DNA of 64,000 nt from Ancylothrix sp036704045. Lineage in GTDB: Bacteria > Cyanobacteriota > Cyanobacteriia > Cyanobacteriales > Oscillatoriaceae. Shown here piece after piece: positions 35,270 to 43,952 of this stretch; within the stretch, counting starts at the first letter, position 1; each line of letters starts with the position of its first letter. The position numbers were made by a program, and so were the translations under genes. The stretch lies in contig DATNQM010000002.1 in assembly GCA_036704045.1 (NCBI GenBank), positions 1 to 64,000 on the forward strand, in the 5' to 3' direction. The notes beneath the pieces are model-generated. The model had not been told where the DNA came from and made no database searches. It saw only the letters and a program-made list of their open reading frames with translations.

Positions 35270-37141
35270 ATGGATGCGGTTCCACCCCCAAACTCAAAGT
35301 TAAACCGTTTTAAAGGGCGTAAAAATAACCAGCGCTTAAGTGTTGTGAGAAACAATTCAACTTCCCAGGGAGACGCTAGGCGAAAGGGTAAGGGCAAAAC
35401 CGGCATCCCTTCAAACCAACAAAAGCCTCTCCAACGAAGAAGCCGCCGCCGTTTGGATAGGTTGGCTTCAAGTCAAGGTATGGAAGTGTCAATTCAACAA
35501 AGACGGTTTCGATTATTTTTGGTTTGGGGAATTTTGTTGGCGGGGAGTTTAGGTTTAACTTTAAATTTAGTTAGTCTGCAAGTTTTCCAAGGTTCGGATC
35601 TCCGTTCACGGGCGCTGGCTCAGCAACAAGTTGCGCCTACGCGCAAGATCCCACGTCGGCCAATTATTGACCGTCAAGGTAATTTTTTGGCTATCGACAG
35701 GCCGGTTTATACGCTTTATGCTCACCCGATGATGTTTAACCAGCCCCAGGCTGAGGTAGCAGAAAAGTTAGCACCGCTTTTGCAGCGCCCGAAGTCAGAA
35801 TTAATTGCTTTATTTGCTCAAGAAAAAACGGGAATCAAAGTATCGGAGTTTTTGGCTGAACAAGTCCGAGACCGAATTGTGGAATTGAGAATTGATGGTT
35901 TAGAGTTGTTGGATAGTTATGCTCGTCTCTACCCTTACCAAGATTTGGCTGCGGAGGTGGTTGGGTATGTGGATGCAGAAAATGTCCCTCAAGCCGGTGT
36001 TGAATATAGTTTTTCTCAATTGTTGGGGCGAAATGTTCCGCCTCATACTCCGGGTTTTGTGGCTATTGATGAGTTGCGTTTACAATTGACGCTTGATAGC
36101 CGGTTACAACGAGCGGCTCGTTTGGCTTTAAGTGAAAAAATGACGGAGTTTAAAGCTAAGCGGGGAACTGTGATTGTTATGGATGCTTTGGATGGTTCGC
36201 TTTTGGCTTTGGTATGCGAACCGACGTATGACCCTAATCAGTATTTTAATTATGATTTGTCTCGTTTTAAGAATTGGGCGGTTTCGGATATTTATGAACC
36301 TGGTTCTACTTTTAAACCTTTGACTTTTGCGATAGCTTTGGAAGCGGGGACAGTTCAACCAGATTCGGTGGTGTACGATAGTGGACAGCTTTATGTGAAT
36401 GGGGCGACTATTGGTAATGCTGATGGGGCCGGTCGTGGTACCATTTCTCTGACGGAAGTGATGCAATATTCTAATAACGTGGGCACGGCACAGGTGGCTT
36501 TTTCGATGCAGCAATCTGTGTTTTATAAGTGGTTGGTACGTTTGGGTTTAGGTTCAACTTTGGCTACAGATTTACCGTTTGCTGGGCAAAGTCAAATTTT
36601 AAGCGAAAAAGAGTTTTTGGGCGGTAAGGTGAATGCGGCTACTACGGCTTTTGGACAAAGTTTTGCTATTACTCCTCTACAACTTGTAGAGTTTTATGGC
36701 GCTTTGGCTAATGGTGGCAAATTGGTTACTCCCCATGTTGTTAAAGGTTTGGTTGATAGTGAGGACAAATTTTATTGGCAGCCAACACTAGAAGGGGGTG
36801 AGGAAATTTTTTCGCCTAGCACTACTAAGGCGGTGATAGGGATGATGGAAAAAGTTGTTACTGATGGCACCGGCACGGCGGCGCAAATACCCGGTTATCG
36901 CATTGCTGGCAAAACCGGCACGGCTCAAAAATCGGCGGCTTCTGGGGGCTATTCTGATTATGCAAAGGTGGTTAGTTTTGCGGCGGTGGTGCCGGCGGAG
37001 TCTCCCCGTTATGTGGTGGTGGCTGTGGTAGATGAGCCGGTGGGCGGTAGTGGCGGCGCGGTAGGTGCGCCAATTGTTAAGTCTGTTATTGAGGCTTTGA
37101 TTGCTCTTGAAAAAATTCCGCCTACCAAAGCCGGTTTATAA
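35270..37141 (+). CDS. ftsI: Class B penicillin-binding protein (FtsI/PBP3 type)
   Basis: 623 residues: long basic cytosolic tail (about 75), one membrane anchor (LFLVWGILLAGSLGLTLNLV), pedestal domain from RRPIIDRQGNFLA, then transpeptidase domain. Catalytic motifs are intact: S346-T-F-K349, S401-N-N403 and K548-T-G-T. It cross-links peptidoglycan at the septum with an FtsW-type partner. The basic N-terminal extension (RRKGKGKTG, RRSRRRLDR) is longer than in E. coli FtsI. It follows the FtsL-like gene. A hairpin 4 bp after its stop ends the transcript. Confidence 0.93.
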   Translation: MDAVPPPNSKLNRFKGRKNNQRLSVVRNNSTSQGDARRKGKGKTGIPSNQQKPLQRRSRRRLDRLASSQGMEVSIQQRRFRLFLVWGILLAGSLGLTLNLVSLQVFQGSDLRSRALAQQQVAPTRKIPRRPIIDRQGNFLAIDRPVYTLYAHPMMFNQPQAEVAEKLAPLLQRPKSELIALFAQEKTGIKVSEFLAEQVRDRIVELRIDGLELLDSYARLYPYQDLAAEVVGYVDAENVPQAGVEYSFSQLLGRNVPPHTPGFVAIDELRLQLTLDSRLQRAARLALSEKMTEFKAKRGTVIVMDALDGSLLALVCEPTYDPNQYFNYDLSRFKNWAVSDIYEPGSTFKPLTFAIALEAGTVQPDSVVYDSGQLYVNGATIGNADGAGRGTISLTEVMQYSNNVGTAQVAFSMQQSVFYKWLVRLGLGSTLATDLPFAGQSQILSEKEFLGGKVNAATTAFGQSFAITPLQLVEFYGALANGGKLVTPHVVKGLVDSEDKFYWQPTLEGGEEIFSPSTTKAVIGMMEKVVTDGTGTAAQIPGYRIAGKTGTAQKSAASGGYSDYAKVVSFAAVVPAESPRYVVVAVVDEPVGGSGGAVGAPIVKSVIEALIALEKIPPTKAGL

Positions 37142-37145
37142 TTTA

Positions 37146-37170
37146 ATCGCATCCTGCTAGGGGATGCGAT
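37146..37170. terminator. Convergent hairpin after ftsI
   Basis: ATCGCATCC (37146-37154) and GGATGCGAT (37162-37170) pair perfectly around TGCTAGG, and a T-run follows at about 37184. It serves ftsI and possibly the opposite-strand yyaL-like gene, whose stop lies 10 bp on. Confidence 0.7.
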
Positions 37171-37179
37171 AGGTTATGG

Positions 37180-39243
37180 TTAATTTTTTGTTTGGGTTTC
37201 CTCGATTTGTTTTTTCAGTTGTTCCATGTTGGTGGCCGGTTCTAAGCAGGTTAAACCTTGGCATACTAAGCCAATGCTACCCGGTGGTAAGTCGGTTTCT
37301 AGTTTATAAATAGCTGTGGGTGTGTATTCTTTGATAAGTTGGGGAATGTGTTGGGAAGTTGTGCGAATTAGGGTGTGGTTTTGATACCAATCAAGGGCGC
37401 TAAATAGGGTGACACATCCTTGCGTTGCTTCGTGCATTGGGCTGCTAAAGGCTTGTAAGGTTTTTTCGGCTTTGTTCAGATATTCTAGGTTTTCGGTTAG
37501 TTCGGCAAGTCGCACAAAATTTGCAATGGCAATGCCGTTGGCGGAGGGGGTGGCGTTGTCTACATAACTGCGTTCTCGTACTAATAAATCTTGACTAAAA
37601 TCGCTGGCTGTGTTATAATAACCACCGTCTTCTGCTGACAAAAATTCATCAAATTCGGTTTGAATTTTGAGGGCATTTTCTAACCAAAAATGGGAAGAAA
37701 AGGATGGATCAATTAGTGAGACTTGATGGATATCTAGTAAGGCTTTGATGAAAAAGGCGTAGTCTTCTGATTGAGCTAAAATTGAAGTTTCGCCATCATA
37801 GTTGAGGCGGTGAAAACGGTTTTCTATGAATTGATTTTTGAGGATAAATTCTGCGGCTTTGATGGCAAGTTGTAGGTATTCGATTTTGCCAAAAACGGCG
37901 GATGCTCTGGCTAAACCTGATATCATTAGGCTATTCCAGGCGACGATCATTTTGGTGTCGGTGACGGGGGGAATGCGTCCTGGCCAGTGGGCGGTTTTGG
38001 CTTGTTGGTTATTTCTTGCGCCTTGAAAAATTGGGGTGTCTTCTGGGCGGCTTCCATAGCGCAGTTCAAAAAGTTTTTCGAGGGTTGTTTCTATGTTTTT
38101 GCTAAGTTGACCGCTATGTTGTCTTTGTAAGACATTTTTTCCTTCAAAGTTTCCTTCTGGTGTAATGGTAAAAACATCTTCAAGTTCCCTTAGTTCATCG
38201 CGGCTGAGGTTTGCTTGGAGTTCGCTATAACTCCAGACATAAAAATTTCCTTCTTCGGGTTCTGTGGCTTCGATATGAGAGAAATTGTCTGCATCTTGGG
38301 CGGCGTAAAAGTAGCCGGTGTTGGAGCTCATTTCTCGTTTTAACCATTCTACGGTGCCGGCTATGGCTCGTTCAATGGCCGGTTCTTTGTTTCCGCTTGC
38401 CCATAATTCTGATAGATATTCTACGATTTGTCCGTTGTCGTAGAGCATTTTTTCAAAGTGAGGTACTGTCCAGTTGGGGTCAACGGTGTAGCGATGAAAT
38501 CCACCGGCAACATGATCATAAATACCTCCATTTACGAGGTCTAAACCGCGTTGTAAGGCTGCCTTTTTCGGGTTGTGTTTAAATTCTTCTTTATTTTCAA
38601 ATCGGCTTGCTCTGAGGGTTATTTCTGCGTAGGGAATCATAGGAAACGCAGGGCCGTAAACGGGGGTGGCGATGATGGTGGTGGCTGTGTCAAAGCCTTT
38701 ATATAGCAAGTTTTGAGTGAGTGAAGAGGAGGATAAATTGACAGATGTTTTAAGGTTTTCTAATATTTCTGATTTTATAGAGTTGAGTTTGGGTTTATCT
38801 TTGTCATAAAAACGGCGTAATGCTTGCAACACTTGCAAAAATCCAGGCCGTCCATAACGAGGTTCTATGGGAAAATAAGTTCCTCCATAAAAAGGAACAA
38901 GGTCGTCGGGGGCGAGGAAAATATTTAAGGGCCAACCGCCTTGACCGGCTATCATTTGCAATGCTTGCATATAGATGCTGTCAATATCGGGTCTTTCTTC
39001 GCGGTCAACTTTGATGGGGAGAAAATTAGCATTCATGTAGTCTGCTATTTCTTGGTCAGAAAATGCTTCGCCTTCCATGACTGTACACCAATGACAGCTG
39101 GAGTAACCAATTGATAGAAATATTGGTTTATTTTCAGATGCGGCTTTTTGTAAGGCTTCTTGACACCAAGGCCACCAATTAATAGGGTTGTCGGCGTGTT
39201 TTCTGAGGTAAAGGCTTTTAGAGTTGGCTAAATGATTTGACAT
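37180..39243 (-). CDS. YyaL-type thioredoxin-domain protein (DUF255)
   Basis: 687 residues. The N-terminal 170 residues are the DUF255 thioredoxin-like domain: HADNPINWWPW, SSCHWCTVM with the CxxC, and AGQGGWPLNIFL. The rest is an (alpha/alpha)6-like helical domain (GGFHRYTVDPNWTVPHFEKMLYDN). Bacterial YyaL and human SPATA20 belong here; the function is not established, though a carbohydrate- or redox-linked role has been proposed from the fold. No signal peptide. It stands alone between convergent ftsI and the divergent RTX gene. Confidence 0.9.
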   Translation of the reverse strand: MSNHLANSKSLYLRKHADNPINWWPWCQEALQKAASENKPIFLSIGYSSCHWCTVMEGEAFSDQEIADYMNANFLPIKVDREERPDIDSIYMQALQMIAGQGGWPLNIFLAPDDLVPFYGGTYFPIEPRYGRPGFLQVLQALRRFYDKDKPKLNSIKSEILENLKTSVNLSSSSLTQNLLYKGFDTATTIIATPVYGPAFPMIPYAEITLRASRFENKEEFKHNPKKAALQRGLDLVNGGIYDHVAGGFHRYTVDPNWTVPHFEKMLYDNGQIVEYLSELWASGNKEPAIERAIAGTVEWLKREMSSNTGYFYAAQDADNFSHIEATEPEEGNFYVWSYSELQANLSRDELRELEDVFTITPEGNFEGKNVLQRQHSGQLSKNIETTLEKLFELRYGSRPEDTPIFQGARNNQQAKTAHWPGRIPPVTDTKMIVAWNSLMISGLARASAVFGKIEYLQLAIKAAEFILKNQFIENRFHRLNYDGETSILAQSEDYAFFIKALLDIHQVSLIDPSFSSHFWLENALKIQTEFDEFLSAEDGGYYNTASDFSQDLLVRERSYVDNATPSANGIAIANFVRLAELTENLEYLNKAEKTLQAFSSPMHEATQGCVTLFSALDWYQNHTLIRTTSQHIPQLIKEYTPTAIYKLETDLPPGSIGLVCQGLTCLEPATNMEQLKKQIEETQTKN

Positions 39244-39306
39244 GGGGATGGGGATTTTTTTGTGAAGGTTTTATAATTTTAACTAAGTTTTTGAGTGTTT
39301 GAGATT

Positions 39307-40791
39307 ATGGCAACCTATGATATTGGTTTTTTGGTAGGAAATGCAAGTTTTAATGAGTTTGTGGGGGTGAGTGCTCCGCAGGATATTTATCGTTTTGGTT
39401 TGGATAGTGTGGGACAATTGACGGTGGAGTTAACTAATTTAAGTGATAATGCTGATCTTTATTTATATTTTGATAGAAATAATAATGGTTTAGCTGAGTT
39501 AAATGAGTTAATTACTGGATCGGCAAATTTGGGGCTGGCTAATGAAGGAATTAGTGGGTTGTTGGGGGCGGGAGTTTATTTAGCGCAGGTGACTAATGTT
39601 TTTACGTCTAATACTAATTATACGTTAAGTTTATCAAATCAAACAACCGGCATTCAAGATTTGGCAGGAAATACGGTAAATACGGCTTTAAATATTGGAT
39701 TTTTGGGAAGTCCGCCGGTGCTTTTTAATGAGTTTGTGGGTCAAGCAGATACGAGGGATCTTTATAGGTTTGATTTGGGGGCTGCGGCAGATTTTAGTGG
39801 GTTGCTTTATCAGTTGAGTCAAAATGCTAATTTACGTTTGTTTGGGGATGATGATAATAATGGAATTTTGGATGAGGATGAGTTGATTTTGGCTTCTACA
39901 AATTCGGGTGTGGCGGAGGATAAAATTAATATTCCTTTGCCGGCTGGAAGATATTATGTTTTGGTAGATAATGGGTCGGATTTATTTAATGGGGGTTCGG
40001 ATACTAATTATCTTTTGTCTTTAGCTGCCCCGCTACCATTCTCTGTTTTAGTTAATGATGTTAATCAGCTAAATTTGTTTAAGTCTATGTCTGCTAGGGC
40101 TGCGGTTGGAGGGGCAAGAAACCAACATCTTGATTTAACTTTTGGAGATGATTTAATTCAACAATTGTCTCCTAATTCTTTGGCTCAAGATTTGGGTGGG
40201 GTGAGGTCTTTTGATGGTAATGATACCGTAGGAGGAAGTGTTAATGATGATGTAATTTATGGGAATGTGGGAATGGATTTATTGGTGGGGAATGGGGGAA
40301 ATGATATGTTGCTTGGAGGTAGGGATAATGATCAACTTTTTGGAAAAGATGGCAATGATTTTTTGAATGGAAATTTAGGAAATGATGTTTTAAATGGGGA
40401 AGGTGGCGATGATTTGTTGCGGGGAAATCGAGATAATGATGTTTTGTCGGGAGGTGATGGTAATGATGTTTTAATAGGCGATTTTGGTAATGATACTTTG
40501 ATTGGTGGAAGTGGCAGAGATACATTTGCTTTTCGGACGGAAACGGAGGCAGGAAAAAAGGATATTGCGGTGGCAGATCAGGTGAGTGATTTTGTTGTGG
40601 GGGAGGATAGAATTGGGGTAGTAGGGAGTTTATTATTGTCGGATTTAGTATTTGGGGCTGCGGGGCCCAATACGGTGATTCAAGTGGGGCCAACTGGTGA
40701 TATTTTGGCGGTGGTTTTTAATGTTTCTCCGTCAGATGTTGCTAATAGTACGTTTATTGGGCCGGTGACGGATTCAATTTTGACTTTGTAG
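39307..40791 (+). CDS. RTX-type calcium-binding protein with two N-terminal beta modules
   Basis: 494 residues from the ATG at 39307; a GTG at 39295 would add four. Two modules of about 115 residues (GFLVGNASFNEFVG to YTLSLSN; GFLGSPPVLFNEFVG to YLLSLAA) resemble bacterial pre-peptidase-type beta domains. Each contains an EF-hand-like loop: DRNNNGLAELNEL and DDDNNGILDEDEL. Residues about 305-405 are haemolysin-type nonapeptide repeats (GGxGxDxLxG pattern, e.g. GNGGNDMLLGG, GGDGNDVLIGD) that form a calcium beta-roll. There is no N-terminal signal peptide, which fits type I secretion through a C-terminal signal. Likely a cell-surface or matrix protein. Confidence 0.85.
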   Translation: MATYDIGFLVGNASFNEFVGVSAPQDIYRFGLDSVGQLTVELTNLSDNADLYLYFDRNNNGLAELNELITGSANLGLANEGISGLLGAGVYLAQVTNVFTSNTNYTLSLSNQTTGIQDLAGNTVNTALNIGFLGSPPVLFNEFVGQADTRDLYRFDLGAAADFSGLLYQLSQNANLRLFGDDDNNGILDEDELILASTNSGVAEDKINIPLPAGRYYVLVDNGSDLFNGGSDTNYLLSLAAPLPFSVLVNDVNQLNLFKSMSARAAVGGARNQHLDLTFGDDLIQQLSPNSLAQDLGGVRSFDGNDTVGGSVNDDVIYGNVGMDLLVGNGGNDMLLGGRDNDQLFGKDGNDFLNGNLGNDVLNGEGGDDLLRGNRDNDVLSGGDGNDVLIGDFGNDTLIGGSGRDTFAFRTETEAGKKDIAVADQVSDFVVGEDRIGVVGSLLLSDLVFGAAGPNTVIQVGPTGDILAVVFNVSPSDVANSTFIGPVTDSILTL

Positions 40792-40934
40792 GCTTTTAAG
40801 TGTGTTGATTTAGGGAGAAAGTTTTACTATGTATGTAGATAATTAGCTGTGACTTTGATGGCTTTTCTTTTGTTTAGTTTTGACAAAAATCAGCTAGTTA
40901 TTTGTTTTTTTGTGAATTACGCCGGTGATGAAAT

Positions 40935-41978
40935 TTACATTCCTTTAAATCCTACTTCCATATCTAACTCTTTGGCTGAGTTAATTTTGGAGGGCTGTAA
41001 TTGTGTTTGAGATTGTTTTTTAAGATCCAGTTGATTGAGAAGAATTCCTAGGATAATAACGACACCGCCAATATATTGGCCGGTGGTGGGGACATCTCCT
41101 AAAATTAAAAATGCTGCTAATACACCGGCTAGAGGAGTAAAGGAACTTGCCAAGGATACATCGGCTGCGGTGGAGGTTTTTAGGCCGGCAAACCAACATA
41201 ATTGACCACCAACAATAATTACTCCTCCATAAATTAACATCCATTGCCACAAAAAAGGCGAGGCGACATCAATAAAATGTTGGGGGCTGAAACGAATAAT
41301 AACAACGGAAAAAAAGATAATCAAACTGAGGGCAGCCCGAAGAGTAGAAAAAAGCCCTAGGGTAATATTCTTAATAGCCAGACGACTAAAAATGGTGGAG
41401 ATAGCCAGAGAAATTGCGCCGGTTAATGCAAATAATTCTCCTTTTCCAATCATGGGTATTGTTGTTTGGATAATGTCGCTACTGCTGGGTTGTAAAATTA
41501 TGGTGAGGGAGACACCAATGAGGGATATAATTGAGCCAATGATGGTGAAGCGTCCAACTCTATTTTTTAGAAAGATAATTGCTAAAAATAGTGCTAACGG
41601 TGGTTCAATTCTACCAATTAAAATAACGTTATTCACGGTGGTGAGTTCAAGGGCCATAAATGTCATGGCTGGGGCTAGGGCACCGGAGAGAGTTGATATT
41701 AGAATGATATAAACCCAGTCTGGTAGGGTCAGTTTAGATAGTTGAGAAGGGCTACATTGTTTATAATTGAGACCGATCAAAACGCAGAAAGCTATGAGGT
41801 TACTAGCAAATAAAACATTGCAAAAAGAGATAGGATTTCGACCGTTGATAGGGTGTTGTTCTCCCAGATTATTTATGACTTTAATGATGGCATTTGAGGC
41901 GGCAAATATGAAAATTGAAATCAGAAGATAGGCTCGTCCAGGTATATGATGGTAAAATGCGGCTAGTTTTTTGTTCAT
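40935..41978 (-). CDS. EamA/DMT family transporter
   Basis: 347 residues from the ATG at 41978; a GTG at 42014 would add twelve. Ten predicted membrane helices in two five-helix EamA repeats (first from AYLLISIFIFAASNAIIKV, second from GELFALTGAISLAISTIF). The family moves small metabolites such as amino acids out of the cell, or nucleotide sugars; the substrate cannot be told. Ends in a short cytosolic Lys/Gln-rich tail. No partner gene nearby. Confidence 0.85.
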   Translation of the reverse strand: MNKKLAAFYHHIPGRAYLLISIFIFAASNAIIKVINNLGEQHPINGRNPISFCNVLFASNLIAFCVLIGLNYKQCSPSQLSKLTLPDWVYIILISTLSGALAPAMTFMALELTTVNNVILIGRIEPPLALFLAIIFLKNRVGRFTIIGSIISLIGVSLTIILQPSSSDIIQTTIPMIGKGELFALTGAISLAISTIFSRLAIKNITLGLFSTLRAALSLIIFFSVVIIRFSPQHFIDVASPFLWQWMLIYGGVIIVGGQLCWFAGLKTSTAADVSLASSFTPLAGVLAAFLILGDVPTTGQYIGGVVIILGILLNQLDLKKQSQTQLQPSKINSAKELDMEVGFKGM

Positions 41979-42014
41979 TGTTTGGATGTTTTTATTTAAT
42001 TGATAATTTCTCAC

Positions 42015-42802
42015 TTAGTCGTTTTTCTTAAAATAAAATCAGTTGTTTTAAGGGCAAAAATAGTTTTTAAAAACCTATTTTTTCAAAGACAATGGGTTTA
42101 CCATCTTATTCTAAAAAATGTTAGATTTTTACTTTTTTTTGTGATTTCCCTTTTAGGTATAGGCTTGAGGCAAAACGGCGAGGTGAATTGCCATAAAAAT
42201 TTTTCTCTTCAGCAATATTAAAACCGATAAATTCTAAGGTGTCCAGAGCCAGTTTACAAAACTTAGAAAAAATCACCTAAATAATTTAGCGTATAAAAGG
42301 CGCTCTTAGTATAGCTTTATTATTAACGGCAATTGTGATTATTTCGTGATCTTTTAGATTTTGTAACTTCTCAGATAAGCCCAACTCCCAGCCAGTCTCA
42401 AATATCCGCAACAAAACTGTCACCGCCCATCAAAAAATTAAACAGATTAAAACCAATGTAAACTGGCAAAAATTTTACCATCAGTAACCTAAATTATTGT
42501 TTTAAAAACCTAACTTTCAACAACATTTGTTTAGTTGATGAATTCCTTAAGCAAGAAATAAATCAACATTTTAGGTTAGTTTTTCAAGCTTCAGAAATGA
42601 GAGAAGTTCGCAATAGTAATTGTCTACCTAAACCAAACTGTTGAAAACAAACCCCCTCCCTTAAAACCCTAGAAATTAAAAAAAAATAATAATCTGACTA
42701 AGAAGTTTTGAAAAAGCTATAATTGAAAGCATATTTTTAAAATCTGAAAGCAAGTCTAAAGTAAAAAATAGACAACTTTCTATAAAACAAAGGAAAGAAT
42801 GT
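42015..42802. other. Long AT-rich intergenic region, no gene
   Basis: 788 bp between the divergent DMT transporter and CDF transporter genes. It holds one GTTTTTAAAAAC palindrome (42063-42074), a near copy (GTTTTAAAAAC, about 42500), and many A/T runs. No open frame or structured RNA was recognised. Confidence 0.4.
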
Positions 42803-43726
42803 ATGCTGACAGATAACCGCGCAGCAGTTCGCAGAGTATTACTGATTACTTTATTTCTTAATTTAGTAGTAATGGCTATTAAAGCAGGGGTTGGATATAT
42901 CACCGGCAGCCTTAGTTTACTTGCCGATGCCTTGCACAGCCTCACCGATAGCGGCAATAATATTTTAGGATTAGTCACTAATCATTTCGCCTCGCCCCAG
43001 CCAGACAGATCCCACCCTTACGGACATTTAAAATTTGATGCCATTGGGGCTATGGGTATTGCTGCATTTCTAGCAATAGCCGGCTTAGAAATTATTAGCA
43101 GTTCCGTTGAAAGAATTTTATCAGGCGGTAAGGCAATAAATATATCACCCTCACAACTTTGGCTATTGTTGTTGGTTTTGGGAATCAATATTTTCGTGAC
43201 ATTTTATGAACGCAAGGCCGGCCAGACTCTCGGTAGTAGTATCTTAATCGCAGATGCCCAACACACGATGAGTGACGTTTGGGTTACAGTTTTAGTAGTG
43301 GCTGGTTTGATTGGTATTTGGCAAGGAAAAGTCTGGAATATCCCACAACTTCAATGGTTAGATGTAGGTTTAGCTTTTCCAGTGGCGATTTTAGTATTTA
43401 AAAGCGGGTTTAATATTTTGCAACAAAATCTCCCTTGGTTAGTTGATCGCGTAGCCATTGATCCAGTAAATATCTACAACCTAGTTATGCAAGTTCCTGG
43501 TGTTGTCAACTGTCACGATATCACTTCTCGCGGCATTGTAGGCCGGCAAGTTTTTATTGAAATGCACATGATAGTTAATGCAAGGGATGTAGAAACTGCA
43601 CACCGCATTACCGAAGAAGTAGAAACCCTCCTACAAAACAAATATAACCCAGCGAGAGTTCTCATTCATGTTGAACCACCGGCCTACTACTCCGAACATA
43701 TCACCTATGAGTCTCCCTCAGACTAA
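42803..43726 (+). CDS. Cation diffusion facilitator (CDF) metal transporter
   Basis: 307 residues, six membrane helices and a C-terminal cytosolic domain (from about residue 215). The metal-site motifs are present in helices 2 and 5: ADALHSLTDSGNN and ADAQHTMSDV, that is DxxHxxxD in both, a pattern of Zn/Fe/Mn efflux proteins. It probably exports a divalent metal against protons. AAGGAAAG lies just before the ATG. Upstream is a long non-coding region. Downstream lie a DnaA-box cluster and convergent guaA. Confidence 0.92.
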   Translation: MLTDNRAAVRRVLLITLFLNLVVMAIKAGVGYITGSLSLLADALHSLTDSGNNILGLVTNHFASPQPDRSHPYGHLKFDAIGAMGIAAFLAIAGLEIISSSVERILSGGKAINISPSQLWLLLLVLGINIFVTFYERKAGQTLGSSILIADAQHTMSDVWVTVLVVAGLIGIWQGKVWNIPQLQWLDVGLAFPVAILVFKSGFNILQQNLPWLVDRVAIDPVNIYNLVMQVPGVVNCHDITSRGIVGRQVFIEMHMIVNARDVETAHRITEEVETLLQNKYNPARVLIHVEPPAYYSEHITYESPSD

Positions 43727-43799
43727 CCCTTATTTAGCACGTTTTATTCACTCGGATAAAACGCCTAATCAGTGTTAAATAGCTAACAATTTTGCTTAG

Positions 43800-43849
43800 T
43801 TTTCCACAGCAAAACCGAGTTTTCCACAGTTTTCTGCAAGTTTTCCACA
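43800..43849 (+). promoter_or_regulatory. Cluster of three DnaA-box-like sequences
   Basis: TTTTCCACA occurs at 43800-43808, 43820-43828 and 43841-43849, all in the same direction, 20 and 21 bp apart, that is about two helical turns. TTTTCCACA is the reported cyanobacterial DnaA-box form. Each box is preceded by A or AG and followed by G. A degenerate fourth (TTTTCTGCA) is at 43830-43838. The cluster lies between two convergent stops, so it is not a promoter element for either neighbour. Confidence 0.6.
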
Positions 43850-43881
43850 GAGTATGTAGAACACCACTAAAAATATCCGTA

Positions 43882-43931
43882 GGTTTTGCCCACCAATACC
43901 AAAACATCAGGTAAAAAATGGTGGGCAAACC
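43882..43931. terminator. Stem-loop downstream of guaA
   Basis: GGTTTTGCCCACCA (43882-43895) pairs with TGGTGGGCAAACC (43919-43931) with one bulged T; loop of 23 bases. It is 20 bp beyond the guaA stop on the minus strand. Confidence 0.6.
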
Positions 43932-43952
43932 ATCAAAGAGTCCTACAAACAG

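Noticed and set aside
40241..40693. Minus-strand 150-codon frame over the RTX repeats
   Set aside because: Mirror of the repetitive GGxGxD codons; Pro/His-rich and without any start signal.
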